From assembly GCA_900541145.1 (NCBI GenBank), contig UQIH01000005.1, forward strand, positions 1 to 64,000: a stretch of DNA of 64,000 nt, given 5' to 3'. A program made the translations under genes and the position numbers. Below the pieces are notes generated by a model. It ran no database searches. It saw only the letters and a program-made list of their open reading frames with translations, and was not told the DNA's origin. Origin of the DNA: an uncultured Collinsella sp. GTDB lineage: Bacteria > Actinomycetota > Coriobacteriia > Coriobacteriales > Coriobacteriaceae. Below, one piece after another: positions 8,034 through 16,194 of this stretch. Numbering within the stretch: position 1 is the first letter of the stretch; the number at the start of each line of letters is the position of its first letter.

Positions 8034-8612
8034 ATGCCTGAACGCTTGGTTTCGACGACATGCTTGGGAAATCTCAACGACCCGTCCTATGAACTCCTGC
8101 TTCGTCGGGAGATGGGTGGTATCTTTGAGGTTGACGAGCTGCTACTCGATTGGGACCGGGCTGATGCGCGCCTGTTTGTGGGTGTGACGGAGCTGGGGCG
8201 CACGGTGAATGCCCGGCTGGATGCCACTGATGGCGAGCGTCTTGCCGATGGCGACGTGCTCGTCATTGACCGCTCGGGCATGGTACCCGTGGCGGTTGTC
8301 GTGCGCCTGCGCAGCGCCGAAGTCTATTTGGTCGAAGTCGACCGCATGGATCCGATTGCGCTCGCGCATGCGTGCTGGGAGATCGGCAACATGCATGCGC
8401 CGCTCTTCCGGGGAGACTCGGACGAGCATACCGTGCGTATGTATACGCCGGTGCAACCGGTTTTGGGTCGTATGCTCCGGGGTATCGGGGGCGTTCGGCT
8501 CTCGGTGGCCACACGCGAGCTCGATGCCAGTCGACGCTTTGCATCGAGCGCGGCGGATGTCGTTGTGAGTATGGCTCCAGACTTTACGATCGTAAAGAAG
8601 GCGCGCGGTTAG
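8034..8612 (+). CDS. UreE-like nickel chaperone candidate
   Basis: The 192-residue protein resembles UreE, the nickel-delivering urease accessory protein: an N-terminal beta domain with ADGDVLVID followed by VYLVEVDRMDPIALAHACWEIGNMHAPLF, the typical UreE helix with the GN-H-P motif. Met132 region HAPLF keeps the histidine. The C-terminal His-rich tail of many UreE proteins is missing. There are no urease genes in the window. It starts three bases after the SlyD-like stop, so the two are translationally linked. It may serve another nickel enzyme such as a hydrogenase. Family assignment is by pattern and is moderately sure. Confidence 0.65.
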   Translation: MPERLVSTTCLGNLNDPSYELLLRREMGGIFEVDELLLDWDRADARLFVGVTELGRTVNARLDATDGERLADGDVLVIDRSGMVPVAVVVRLRSAEVYLVEVDRMDPIALAHACWEIGNMHAPLFRGDSDEHTVRMYTPVQPVLGRMLRGIGGVRLSVATRELDASRRFASSAADVVVSMAPDFTIVKKARG

Positions 8613-8625
8613 CGTGCGTATGCGT

Positions 8626-8664
8626 AAGACGGACTTTGAGGGGCAGCTATTCAAAGTCCGTCTT
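8626..8664. repeat. Perfect 14-bp inverted repeat before HAD gene
   Basis: AAGACGGACTTTGA (8626-8639) pairs exactly with 8651-8664 around an 11-base loop. No T-run follows on the plus strand, so it is not a classic terminator. It lies 30 bases before the next start codon. Confidence 0.75.
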
Positions 8665-8693
8665 GCTGTTGATGAGATGCTTTGGGGGAACAT

Positions 8694-9491
8694 ATGGGTC
8701 TTGAGGGAATCAAACTGATCGCCTGCGATTTGGATGGCACGTTGCTGCATCCGGGAGAGCGCGAGCCACGCCCCGAGGCCTTTGAGCTCATTGATGAGCT
8801 GCATCGTCGCGGCATTGTGTTTATGCCGGCGAGCGGCCGTCAATATGCGAGCTTGCGCTATCTGTTTGCCCCGGTGGCCGATGAGCTCGCCTATGTGTGC
8901 GAAAACGGAGCCCTGGTGATGAGCGAGGGGCATGCCGTCGTCAAGCGCTCTATGGGGCGTGACCTGGCGATGGATATCGCGAATGCTGTGGTCGCCTACC
9001 CCCATGCCGACGTGACTCTTTCCTGCGAGGGGCACCTCTACACCATAAGCGGCAACGATGCGTTCATCGACCATTTGCGTTACGAGGTCCATTGCGATGT
9101 GGCGGTGGTCGACCGTCCCGAGGACATTGACGAGGATGTCATTAAGATTGCGTTTCAAACGCCCGAGACGGAGCAGCCGGCAGCGCTGGAGTATTTTGTG
9201 CGTCGCTTTAGCGACCGGGTCGATGTGATGACGTCGGGAACCGAATGGACCGACTTTATCGGCTTTGATTCGGGCAAGGGGTCCGCGCTTGCCGATTATG
9301 GTCGCGCGCTGGGGATCTCACCTAACGAAATGATGGCGTTTGGCGATAACGAAAACGACCGCGACATGCTCAACGTAGTGGGTCATCCTTGTCTAATGGA
9401 GAGCTGCAATCCCTCTATGCGCGGCATCAACGACCGCGTCCGTTACGTGCGCACGGTCGAAGAAGAATTGCGTCGCCTGCTTGCCGAGTAG
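8694..9491 (+). CDS. Cof-type HAD family phosphatase
   Basis: The 265-residue protein is a type IIB HAD hydrolase: DLDGTLL (nucleophile and acid Asp, about 11-17), the threonine/serine motif PASGRQ, and GDNENDRDM with the last acidic motif. These enzymes dephosphorylate sugar phosphates, FMN, PLP or similar small molecules; the substrate cannot be told. ATG 8694 has GGGGGA upstream; the ATG at 8682 does not. Its end overlaps the convergent fur-type gene by 49 bases. Confidence 0.93.
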   Translation: MGLEGIKLIACDLDGTLLHPGEREPRPEAFELIDELHRRGIVFMPASGRQYASLRYLFAPVADELAYVCENGALVMSEGHAVVKRSMGRDLAMDIANAVVAYPHADVTLSCEGHLYTISGNDAFIDHLRYEVHCDVAVVDRPEDIDEDVIKIAFQTPETEQPAALEYFVRRFSDRVDVMTSGTEWTDFIGFDSGKGSALADYGRALGISPNEMMAFGDNENDRDMLNVVGHPCLMESCNPSMRGINDRVRYVRTVEEELRRLLAE

Positions 9492-9886
9492 GCATGTCCC
9501 AAAATCTGCCTACAGTTGGGGCAGAGACCCTCGAAGATGGTGTAGTGCGAGTTGACGTTCCAGCCGATTTGTTCGGACGCCTTTGCGTCGAGCTGGGCGT
9601 CAAAGGGGAGCGGCACATCGATGACGCGGCTGCACGAGGTGCAGATGATATGCGCATGCGGCTCGATGGTACGATCGAAGCGGCTGCCGCCCGGCGTCTT
9701 GATCGAGAGAATCTCCCCGGCATCGGCCAAGAGATTGAGATTGCGGTAGACCGTGCCGCGGCTGATTTTGTCGTCCCGTTCGCGCACGGCGTTGTAGATC
9801 TCATCGGCGGTGGGATGGTTGCAGCTTTGGCGCACGGCATCAAGAACTAGCTTCCGCTGCTTAGTGTTTCTTCTTTGCACGGCCAT
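9443..9886 (-). CDS. Fur/PerR-family transcriptional regulator
   Basis: The 147-residue protein has the winged-helix DNA-binding half (residues about 1-75, with ISRGTVYRNLNLL) and a metal/dimerisation half with EPHAHIICTSC (Cys 82 and 85) and CPNC (Cys 122 and 125), the structural zinc site. The His and Asp pattern fits a PerR-like peroxide sensor as well as Fur, and I cannot decide between them. A GAGGCG site precedes ATG 9886. The upstream region 9905-9960 is AT-rich with a TATTAG/CTAAATA inverted motif, a possible autoregulatory site. It overlaps the end of the HAD gene on the other strand. Confidence 0.9.
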   Translation of the reverse strand: MAVQRRNTKQRKLVLDAVRQSCNHPTADEIYNAVRERDDKISRGTVYRNLNLLADAGEILSIKTPGGSRFDRTIEPHAHIICTSCSRVIDVPLPFDAQLDAKASEQIGWNVNSHYTIFEGLCPNCRQILGHAYSASRRRNSSSTVRT

Positions 9887-9947
9887 GCGCCTCGCCTCTT
9901 TTCTGCCAATGTAGGTAGGTAAATGATACCGTATTTAGCACACAATA

Positions 9948-10349
9948 CTAATAACGTGGGTTGAAACCATCTTCGCTGGTAAGTGGGGCGCGGGTTTGTG
10001 CGTCCTCGAGGCGAAAACGTATACCCATTCGCTCATAGGAGGCATGGAGCGCTTCGAGGTGAGACAGGATATTCGCGGGCGCGCCTTGTACCTCCATTTC
10101 GACCGAACCGTCTTCCATATTGCGTACCCAGCCGGTGAGTGCGTGCGCCTGTGCGAGATTGGTGTTGGTAAAGCGAAAGCCGACGCCCTGGACTTGGCCC
10201 TCCCACCGTAGAAAATAGCGCTGGGGAGCGTTTTGGATGGCTGCGTCGCTTGCTAGCACGGTTAGCCTGCGTCGCAGCTCGAGCTCAACGCCAGACGGTT
10301 TTTGAGGATCTCGATTGATGCTGGAGAAGAACTTGTCAAAAAAGCCCAT
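9948..10349 (-). CDS. Acylphosphatase domain protein
   Basis: The 133-residue protein has an acylphosphatase domain from about residue 40: GQVQGVGFRF (catalytic Arg) and GWVRNMEDGSVEMEVQG (catalytic Asn). These enzymes hydrolyse acyl phosphates. The first 40 residues (FFDKFFSSINRD...) are an extension of unknown role. The ATG lies two bases after the stop of the upstream oxidoreductase gene, so translation is coupled; a longer frame to 10484 would overlap that gene fully and is not used. Confidence 0.88.
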   Translation of the reverse strand: MGFFDKFFSSINRDPQKPSGVELELRRRLTVLASDAAIQNAPQRYFLRWEGQVQGVGFRFTNTNLAQAHALTGWVRNMEDGSVEMEVQGAPANILSHLEALHASYERMGIRFRLEDAQTRAPLTSEDGFNPRY

Positions 10350-10351
10350 CG

Positions 10352-11458
10352 CTAGGCCTGCTTGACTGAATCGGCTGGGAAGGTAATGCCGGCCTGCTGA
10401 CGCACGGCATCCATGATGCGCAGTGAGACGAGCGTGACATCGCGGTAGTGGCCAAGCTCGTGGCGTCCCGCCGGGGTCTCCCAAATCTCTTCCTTAACGT
10501 TATCGATGCCGTCGATGGCGGTGATAAAGTCTGTGAGTTCGTATTCCATAGTGTTGCTCGATTTGGGCAGGTCGAGCACGCGGCCGTTGTCGCCCTGTTC
10601 GCGCGGTGCCTCGGTCGCCGAGCCGCGTACGACATCGCCGCGATAGTCGATGCGGACGTTGCGGGGCGTGGACAGATGGTCGATCTGGATAGTGCCACGC
10701 TCGCCTTCGATCTGCGAGGGCAGCAGGTCATTCGTAATTTTGGAGTGCGCGAGCTCGACGGAGATGCGGCCTCCGCCGTAGCTGGCGAGGATGGAACCGC
10801 AGCCGTCGATGGGGCCGTGCGTGAGCTGTCGCGTAGTGGGGTCGAGCAGAGTAGTCATGCTCGTAAGGCCGGAGGGCATGCCGAAAATCTCGACCATGGG
10901 CTCGACGGTATAGACGCCAATGTCCATGAGGGAACCCGATGCCATATTGCAGTCGAAGATATTGGTGGCGCGTCCCGCGAGAATCTCGTTGTAGCGCGAG
11001 GAATACTTGCCAAAGCGCAATGAGGCGCGGCGGATGGGGGCGATCTCGCCCAGGGCGTCCTCGATGGCGTGGAAGGCGGGATCGTGGAGGGGACGCATGG
11101 CCTCGAGGGCCACGACACCTGCTGCCTCGGCAGCGCGGAAGACTTCCAGCGCCTGCGCTTCGGTGGCGCAGAAGGGTTTCTCGACGATGACGTGCTTGCC
11201 ACCGGCGATGCAGGCAAGGGTCTGCTCGTAGTGGAGCGCATTGGGGCTGCCGATGTAGACGGCGTCGACGTCGTCGGCGGACGCAAGCTCGTCAAGTGCG
11301 GTGAAGTTACGCTCGCCGCCGTGTTCGGCGGTAAAGGCGGCGCCGCGCTCGGCATCGCGCGAGAGCGTGCCCACAAACGCGGCTTGGTCGTTGGCGTTGA
11401 CGACCTGGATAAAGTCGTCGGTAATCATGGATGTGCCGATGGTCGCGATGCGCAGCAT
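10352..11458 (-). CDS. Gfo/Idh/MocA-family oxidoreductase
   Basis: The 368-residue protein has an N-terminal NAD(P) Rossmann domain (MLRIATIGTSMITDDFI, then DAVYIGSPNALHYEQ and GGKHVIVEKPF with the family's EKP lysine) and a C-terminal beta-sheet substrate domain. It should oxidise or reduce a sugar or related polyol; the substrate is unknown. ATG 11458 follows GGGGGA; the frame continues upstream to 11683 without support. It forms an operon with the acylphosphatase gene. Confidence 0.92.
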   Translation of the reverse strand: MLRIATIGTSMITDDFIQVVNANDQAAFVGTLSRDAERGAAFTAEHGGERNFTALDELASADDVDAVYIGSPNALHYEQTLACIAGGKHVIVEKPFCATEAQALEVFRAAEAAGVVALEAMRPLHDPAFHAIEDALGEIAPIRRASLRFGKYSSRYNEILAGRATNIFDCNMASGSLMDIGVYTVEPMVEIFGMPSGLTSMTTLLDPTTRQLTHGPIDGCGSILASYGGGRISVELAHSKITNDLLPSQIEGERGTIQIDHLSTPRNVRIDYRGDVVRGSATEAPREQGDNGRVLDLPKSSNTMEYELTDFITAIDGIDNVKEEIWETPAGRHELGHYRDVTLVSLRIMDAVRQQAGITFPADSVKQA

Positions 11459-11531
11459 ACGTCCCCCTTGCGTTGTTTGTTCTACAAGATGAGTGTAGCG
11501 CGTGGGGATATAAAGCTGCGCGAAAACGCTA

Positions 11532-12017
11532 TTACAGGTCGCTCTCGTTAAAGCCGGTGTCGATATCGAGGTTGCTGCCGTCGGCCGCCGTGGTGGCGAG
11601 CTCGTCGCAGCGCTCGTTGAGCTCATGGCCGGCGTGGCCCTTAACCCAGATGAACTCCACTTTGTGCTTGCTCCTTGCGGCAAGCAGGCGCTCCCACAAG
11701 TCGCGGTTCTTGACAGGCTGCTTGTTGGCGGTCTTCCAGCCGCGTTTTTTCCAGCCGTCGATCCAGTGTTTATTGAAAGCGTTGACGACGTACTGCGAAT
11801 CGGAATGGACCTCGACCTCGCAGGGGCGGTTGAGCGCCTCGAGCGCCACGATGACCGCCATGAGCTCCATGCGGTTGTTGGTGGTCTTGGCGTAGCCGCG
11901 CGAAAGCTCGGAGGTGAAGGTCTTGCCGGCGGGGTTGGTGTATTTGAGCACGGCGCCGTAGCCGCCGCGTCCCGGATTTGATCGGGCCGAGCCGTCGGTA
12001 TAGATGATGACCTTCAC
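11532..12017 (-). CDS. rnhA: Ribonuclease HI
   Basis: It degrades RNA in RNA-DNA hybrids. The 161-residue protein has all catalytic residues: Asp in IYTDGSARSNPG, Glu in NNRMELMA, Asp in VHSDSQYV, and the later His and Asp in GHAGHELNERCDELA. The GTG at 12017 is chosen because AAAGGA lies upstream at the right distance and the family starts KVIIYTDGS. An overlapping ATG one base earlier is out of frame and stops at once. It appears to be a single gene. Confidence 0.94.
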   Translation of the reverse strand: MKVIIYTDGSARSNPGRGGYGAVLKYTNPAGKTFTSELSRGYAKTTNNRMELMAVIVALEALNRPCEVEVHSDSQYVVNAFNKHWIDGWKKRGWKTANKQPVKNRDLWERLLAARSKHKVEFIWVKGHAGHELNERCDELATTAADGSNLDIDTGFNESDL

Positions 12018-12116
12018 ATGGTTCCTTTCGTTGGGTACGTTTCGTGTGAGTGACCATTGTAGCGCCATGTCCGCCGGGGGCTAGCAATCTACGATTTCTG
12101 CCCCGTCTTCCGACAG

Positions 12117-13019
12117 TTAGTTGGCATGGATGATGCGGTTGAGCTCGTCGAGGTATTGCTGCAAGAGGGGAGAGGGCTTGCGCTCGTCGTGCATGATATA
12201 GCCTACGTGCATCGTTGGGGCGTCTGCTAACGGGATCGATGCCATACCCCATTGCATTTCATTGGAGAGGACACCGGTCGACAGGGTGTAACCGTTCGAC
12301 GTGATAAGTAAGTTAGTAAGTGTTCCGCGGTCCGAGATTCGTATGTTGCGGTCGCAAGGGATATAGCTAAAAGGTTCCTCGGCGTAATAGAAGGAGTTTG
12401 AGGTTCCCTGCTCAAAGCTGTAGCGCGTATAGGGTGTGAGGTCGGCAAGGGACAGCTGCGGGCGGCGGGCAAGCGGGTGGCGCTCGCTAACGAAGACGTG
12501 GACCGTCGCGTCGAATAGGGGATGGAAGCTCGCACGCGCATCGGCAAAAGCCTTCTGCAGAACGCGGGCATTAAAGTCATCCAGATACAGAATGCCGATG
12601 TCGCTGCGAAACGCGCGGACGTCATCGATGATCTGCGACGTGGTGGTCTCGCGCATGATGAACTCGAACTTGCTGTCGCGGCAGCGCTCGACCACGTTGA
12701 CAAAGGCCTCGACCGAAAAGGCGTAGTGCTGGGCGGAAATGGCGAGGCGGGCTTGCGGGGTGCCGCCGTCCTCGTAGCGGGCCTCGAGCATATCGGCCTG
12801 CTCTACGACCTGGCGCGCATAGCCCAAAAGCTCGGTGCCGTCGTTGGTGAGCGTGACGCCGCGGCTGGAGCGCGTGAAGATCTCCAGGTGGAGTTCCTGC
12901 TCCAGGCTTTTGACGGCGTTTGAGATGTTGGACTGAGCGGTATAGAGGCGCTGAGCTGCGGCGTTGATTGAGCCGGACTCTGCCACGGCGATCAGAAAAC
13001 GAAGCTGCTGGAGGGTCAT
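12117..13019 (-). CDS. LysR-family transcriptional regulator
   Basis: The 300-residue protein begins with the LysR winged-helix domain (MTLQQLRFLIAVAESGSINAAAQRL... up to about residue 60) followed by a periplasmic-binding-like effector domain (about 90-295). It is divergent from the metY gene at 13293. A perfect inverted repeat of the LysR type sits between them about 66 bases before the predicted metY start site. It probably activates metY in response to a sulfur metabolite such as O-acetylhomoserine or O-acetylserine; this is inference. AAGGA precedes ATG 13019. Confidence 0.93.
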   Translation of the reverse strand: MTLQQLRFLIAVAESGSINAAAQRLYTAQSNISNAVKSLEQELHLEIFTRSSRGVTLTNDGTELLGYARQVVEQADMLEARYEDGGTPQARLAISAQHYAFSVEAFVNVVERCRDSKFEFIMRETTTSQIIDDVRAFRSDIGILYLDDFNARVLQKAFADARASFHPLFDATVHVFVSERHPLARRPQLSLADLTPYTRYSFEQGTSNSFYYAEEPFSYIPCDRNIRISDRGTLTNLLITSNGYTLSTGVLSNEMQWGMASIPLADAPTMHVGYIMHDERKPSPLLQQYLDELNRIIHAN

Positions 13020-13038
13020 CGGCGCCGTCCTTTCGAGC

Positions 13039-13059
13039 GTTATCTACAAAACCGATAAC
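13039..13059. promoter_or_regulatory. Candidate LysR recognition site
   Basis: GTTATC (13039-13044) and GATAAC (13054-13059) form a perfect inverted repeat with a nine-base spacer, containing the ATC-N9-GAT pattern of LysR boxes. Its centre is about 66 bases before the predicted metY transcription start, the usual position for LysR activators, and close to the lysR start codon, which would also allow autoregulation. Confidence 0.65.
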
Positions 13060-13079
13060 AGGTTAGCGCTTTTAAGTGA

Positions 13080-13108
13080 TTGACCGAGCGAAACAATGCT
13101 CGTACTAT
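13080..13108 (+). promoter_or_regulatory. Predicted metY promoter
   Basis: TTGACC (13080-13085), a 17-base spacer and TACTAT (13103-13108) fit a vegetative promoter. It would give a leader RNA of roughly 175 bases that includes the short ORF at 13177. Confidence 0.55.
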
Positions 13109-13176
13109 TCAAAACACACAAAGGCAGTAGGTAATTAAACCGACCACGGAACCGGGATGCGAAAGGAGGCCCGCAT

Positions 13177-13230
13177 ATGAAATGCTTACCAAGACGAATG
13201 CCGGGCTCCTGTTTGCGCCCGTCGGCGTGA
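13177..13230 (+). CDS. Leader peptide candidate with two cysteines (17 aa)
   Basis: An ATG at 13177 with a very strong ribosome binding site (AAAGGAGG, 13162-13169, seven-base gap) opens a 17-codon frame ending in TGA at 13230. The product reads MKCLPRRMPGSCLRPSA, with Cys at positions 3 and 12. It lies in the leader of metY. Bases 13200-13210 (GCCGGGCTCCT) can pair with its own ribosome binding site region AGGAGGCCCGC. This suggests cysteine-dependent translation or attenuation control of the sulfhydrylase gene, as known for cysteine leader peptides in other actinobacteria. No strong intrinsic terminator is seen in the leader, so control would more likely be translational. The ORF is clear; the role is inference. 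Confidence 0.6.
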   Translation: MKCLPRRMPGSCLRPSA

Positions 13231-13292
13231 TCAGGAGACAGCGACTTACTTCTCTCTAATTTATTAACTTTTGTTCGATCAAGGAGATTATC

Positions 13293-14603
13293 ATGAGCCA
13301 GTTCATCAACAACCCCGAGCACACCTTTGGTTTCGATACCCTGCAGCTTCACGTTGGCCAGGAGAGCGCCGATCCCGCATCCGACTCCCGCGCCGTGCCT
13401 ATCTACCAGACCACGAGCTATGTGTTCCGCAACTCCCAGCACGCCGCCGATCGCTTTGGTCTTGCCGACGCCGGTAACATCTACGGCCGTCTGACCAACT
13501 CCACCCAGGGCGTCTTCGAGGACCGTATCGCCGCACTCGAGGGTGGTGTGGCAGGTCTTGCCGTCGCCTCCGGTGCTGCTGCCATCACCTATACCCTGCA
13601 GGCTCTTGCCCAGGCCGGTGACCACGTGGTGGCTCAGAAGACCATCTACGGTGGCTCCTACAACCTGCTGGAGCATACGCTCTCCCAGTTTGGCGTCGAG
13701 ACCACCTTCGTCGATGCCCACAACCTGGACGAGGTCGAGGGCGCCATCAAGGACAACACCACGGTCATCTACCTCGAGACGCTCGGCAACCCCAATTCTG
13801 ACATCCCCAATATCGACGCCATCTCCGAGATCGCCAAGAAGCACGGTTTACCGGTTGTCGTCGACAACACCTTCGGCACCCCGTATCTGTTCCGTCCGCT
13901 GGAGCATGGTGCCAACATCGTCGTCCACTCCGCAACCAAGTTTATCGGCGGCCACGGCACCTCGCTGGGCGGTGTGATCGTCGACGGCGGTAACTTCGAT
14001 TGGAAGGCGAGCGGCAAGTATGAGCAGATCGCCGAGCCCAACCCCTCCTACCATGGCGTCTCGTTTGCCGAGGCTGCCGGTCCCGCCGCCTTCGCAACCT
14101 ATGTCCGCGCTATCCTGCTGCGTGACGAGGGCGCCTGCATCAGCCCGTTCAACGCCTGGGTCCTGCTCCAGGGCACCGAGACCCTGTCGCTGCGCGTTGA
14201 CCGTCATGTCGAGAACACCAAGAAGGTCGTTGAGTTCCTGGTTGGTGACAGCCACGTTGCCAAGGTGAACCACCCGAGCCTGCCTGAGCACCCCGACCAT
14301 GAGCTCTACAAGCAATATTTCCCCAACGGCGGTGCCTCGATCTTTACCTTTGAGATTAAGGGTGGCCAGGAGGCCGCCTGGAAGTTCATCGATCATCTGC
14401 AGGTGTTCTCGCTGCTCGCCAACGTGGCCGACGTCAAGTCGCTCGTCGTGCACCCGGCTACCACCACGCACTCCCAGCTCTCTGCCGAGGAGCTCGCCGA
14501 GCAGAACATCACGCCCTCCACGATCCGTCTTTCCATCGGTACCGAGAACGCCGAGGATATCATTTGGGATCTGAAGCAGGCCTTCGCCGCGCTGGACGAG
14601 TAA
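13293..14603 (+). CDS. metY: O-acetylhomoserine sulfhydrylase
   Basis: It makes homocysteine (or with O-acetylserine, cysteine) by direct sulfhydrylation and depends on pyridoxal phosphate. The 436-residue protein has the Cys/Met-metabolism PLP fold: FDTLQLHVGQE at the start, GAAAITYTLQALAQAGDHVV, DNTFGTPYLFRPLEHGANIVVHSATKFIGGHG with the PLP lysine, and PSTIRLSIGTENAEDIIWDLKQA at the end. Length and motifs fit the O-acetylhomoserine group rather than shorter cystathionine enzymes. AAGGAG precedes ATG 13293. LysR regulation and a leader peptide are suggested by the upstream region. A strong terminator follows. Confidence 0.94.
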   Translation: MSQFINNPEHTFGFDTLQLHVGQESADPASDSRAVPIYQTTSYVFRNSQHAADRFGLADAGNIYGRLTNSTQGVFEDRIAALEGGVAGLAVASGAAAITYTLQALAQAGDHVVAQKTIYGGSYNLLEHTLSQFGVETTFVDAHNLDEVEGAIKDNTTVIYLETLGNPNSDIPNIDAISEIAKKHGLPVVVDNTFGTPYLFRPLEHGANIVVHSATKFIGGHGTSLGGVIVDGGNFDWKASGKYEQIAEPNPSYHGVSFAEAAGPAAFATYVRAILLRDEGACISPFNAWVLLQGTETLSLRVDRHVENTKKVVEFLVGDSHVAKVNHPSLPEHPDHELYKQYFPNGGASIFTFEIKGGQEAAWKFIDHLQVFSLLANVADVKSLVVHPATTTHSQLSAEELAEQNITPSTIRLSIGTENAEDIIWDLKQAFAALDE

Positions 14604-14665
14604 GGCGACTTGTGCAAGGACCCCTTGCGACTCGATAGGTATAACTGCATAAAATGCCTGCTCAA

Positions 14666-14704
14666 GGCGCCTGTGCGAACAATGGTTGCACAGGCGCCTT
14701 TTTT
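14666..14704 (+). terminator. Terminator after metY
   Basis: An 11-bp GC-rich stem (14666-14676 with 14688-14698) is followed by six T residues. Confidence 0.9.
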
Positions 14705-14915
14705 GCATAGAGAGGGCGCAAAAACAGGGTTTTTGACACGCTTTATGCATTCGAGTTGTGGAAAACTCCTGTTGAGAGGATGTGAGTTTTACGCAATTGA
14801 CGTGCGCCTTTTGAGTAAAACCGCAGGTCGCGATTTGCTCGGGGTACTATGCAGCGCGATCGAATCACACGCAGCTCAAACGCAGCAAAAACGCACTACG
14901 GAGGTTTCCAGCTAC

Positions 14916-15692
14916 ATGAGGATCGATTCACGAAAACCGAAAGCCGCCGCCCTTTCCGCCGCTCTGACCGTGGCACTTTTGGCGGGCGCCGGTGCAACTG
15001 ATGCCCACGCGGCAACACTATCCGATACGGTTGGATCTACGCCGTCCGAGACGACGCTGGTACAGCCCGTTGACTATCGCGGCGATGGTTATGGTTCCAT
15101 GCAGGAGTGGAACGCCTCGATGGAGGCCAAGCGCGATTCCCTTGAGATGCGTGCTCAGATCATCATGAACATGTACGGTGACTATGCCACCGATGACGAG
15201 CGCGCTGTACTGCAGGGTTGTATCGACGGTGCGGGCAGTCTTTTGACGATGGAGGAGGTCGACGCGAAGTCGACCGAGCTCGATGAGCTGCGCACTGCAC
15301 TTGAGGATGCCAAGCGCGAAGCGCTCGAGGTTGCTGCCGCCGAGGCGGAGGCTGCCGAGGCCGCCCAGGCTTCGTACTACAACGCCGGTTACACTCCGTC
15401 CTACGCGTCTGCCGCGTCCTACGCGAACGGATCGGGCCTGACGCGCTCTGCGGGTGTCAATAACTACAACGGTCGCCGCGAGACCTATTACAGCAGCAAT
15501 GTGCTTTATCACTATCGCACGGGCGAATGGACTCAGGATTCTGAGGGCTTCTGGCGCGATTCCGACGGCTATTACGTTGTTGCCGCGGGCGATATGGCCC
15601 AGGGCTCGACCTTTACGGGCTCCAAGGGTGATTGCAAGGTCTATGACTCCGGCTGCGCTGCCGGAACCACCGATTACTACACCGGTTGGTAA
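14916..15692 (+). CDS. Secreted protein with C-terminal barrel-like domain
   Basis: The 258-residue protein starts with a signal peptide (basic start, hydrophobic AALSAALTVALLAGAGA, cleavage near AHA-AT). A central stretch (about 70-155) is alanine- and glutamate-rich and probably a coiled coil. The last 85 residues, from NNYNGRRETYYSS to KVYDSGCAAGTTDYYTGW, resemble a domain found at the ends of many coriobacterial secreted proteins, similar to RlpA/3D-type double-psi barrels; two Cys may form a disulfide. A cell-wall role is likely but unproven. GGAGG lies 11 bases before ATG 14916. No neighbours suggest a partner. Confidence 0.75.
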   Translation: MRIDSRKPKAAALSAALTVALLAGAGATDAHAATLSDTVGSTPSETTLVQPVDYRGDGYGSMQEWNASMEAKRDSLEMRAQIIMNMYGDYATDDERAVLQGCIDGAGSLLTMEEVDAKSTELDELRTALEDAKREALEVAAAEAEAAEAAQASYYNAGYTPSYASAASYANGSGLTRSAGVNNYNGRRETYYSSNVLYHYRTGEWTQDSEGFWRDSDGYYVVAAGDMAQGSTFTGSKGDCKVYDSGCAAGTTDYYTGW

Positions 15693-15720
15693 TTTTTCTG
15701 CATCACGGATATTTGGCGGA

Positions 15721-15760
15721 CGGGCGTCTTTACCGAGCTTTAGGGCAACGTAAGGACGTC
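15721..15760. repeat. Hairpin after secreted-protein gene
   Basis: GGGCGTCTTTAC pairs with GTAAGGACGTCC around a 16-base loop, with two G.U pairs. There is no T-run. It may end or stabilise the preceding transcript. Confidence 0.5.
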
Positions 15761-15878
15761 CGTTCTATGTATGCGTTTGAGTTAACAGAGCCCTTACCGT
15801 GGCGGTACGCTGGGCGTATGGATGCGGGGCACACTGGTTCTTGAGAAATAAGGTCTTTCTCTTGGAGGAAGTGGTCTT

Positions 15879-16085
15879 GTGAATGCTCGAGATATTGCCG
15901 TTGCCGCCGTCGCGTTGATGCTTGGCTGCCTTGGTCCCACGGCCGCGCTCGTCGCGGGCATGCAGGGGACATGCGGGGCTGCTCCTATCGTGGTCGGCGC
16001 GCTGATCGCGGCCACGCTGCTGGGAAGCGCAGGCGTGGTTCTTTGCTGCGACGATGAGGACGAGGTGCCGGGGTCGCAACGATAA
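15879..16085 (+). CDS. Small membrane protein, uncharacterised
   Basis: The 68-residue product has two hydrophobic segments (about 7-26 and 36-56) and a charged end with CCDDEDE. I do not recognise a family. GGAGGAAG (15864-15871) lies about eight bases before the GTG at 15879, which supports real translation. It stands alone between the secreted-protein gene and panE, and a terminator follows at 16126. Confidence 0.6.
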   Translation: MNARDIAVAAVALMLGCLGPTAALVAGMQGTCGAAPIVVGALIAATLLGSAGVVLCCDDEDEVPGSQR

Positions 16086-16125
16086 CTGTTGTGAGATCGG
16101 CCGCCGGTCATAGACGAAGATGAAG

Positions 16126-16161
16126 GCCGCCGCAGGGGAAAGGTTCCCTTGCGGCGGTTTT
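16126..16161. terminator. Terminator between small membrane gene and panE
   Basis: CCGCCGCAGGGGAA pairs with TTCCCTTGCGGCGG, followed by TTTTG. It can serve the plus-strand gene. Confidence 0.8.
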
Positions 16162-16194
16162 GCTGTTAAGGCTGTTGAATGCGGCGCGTCGGCG

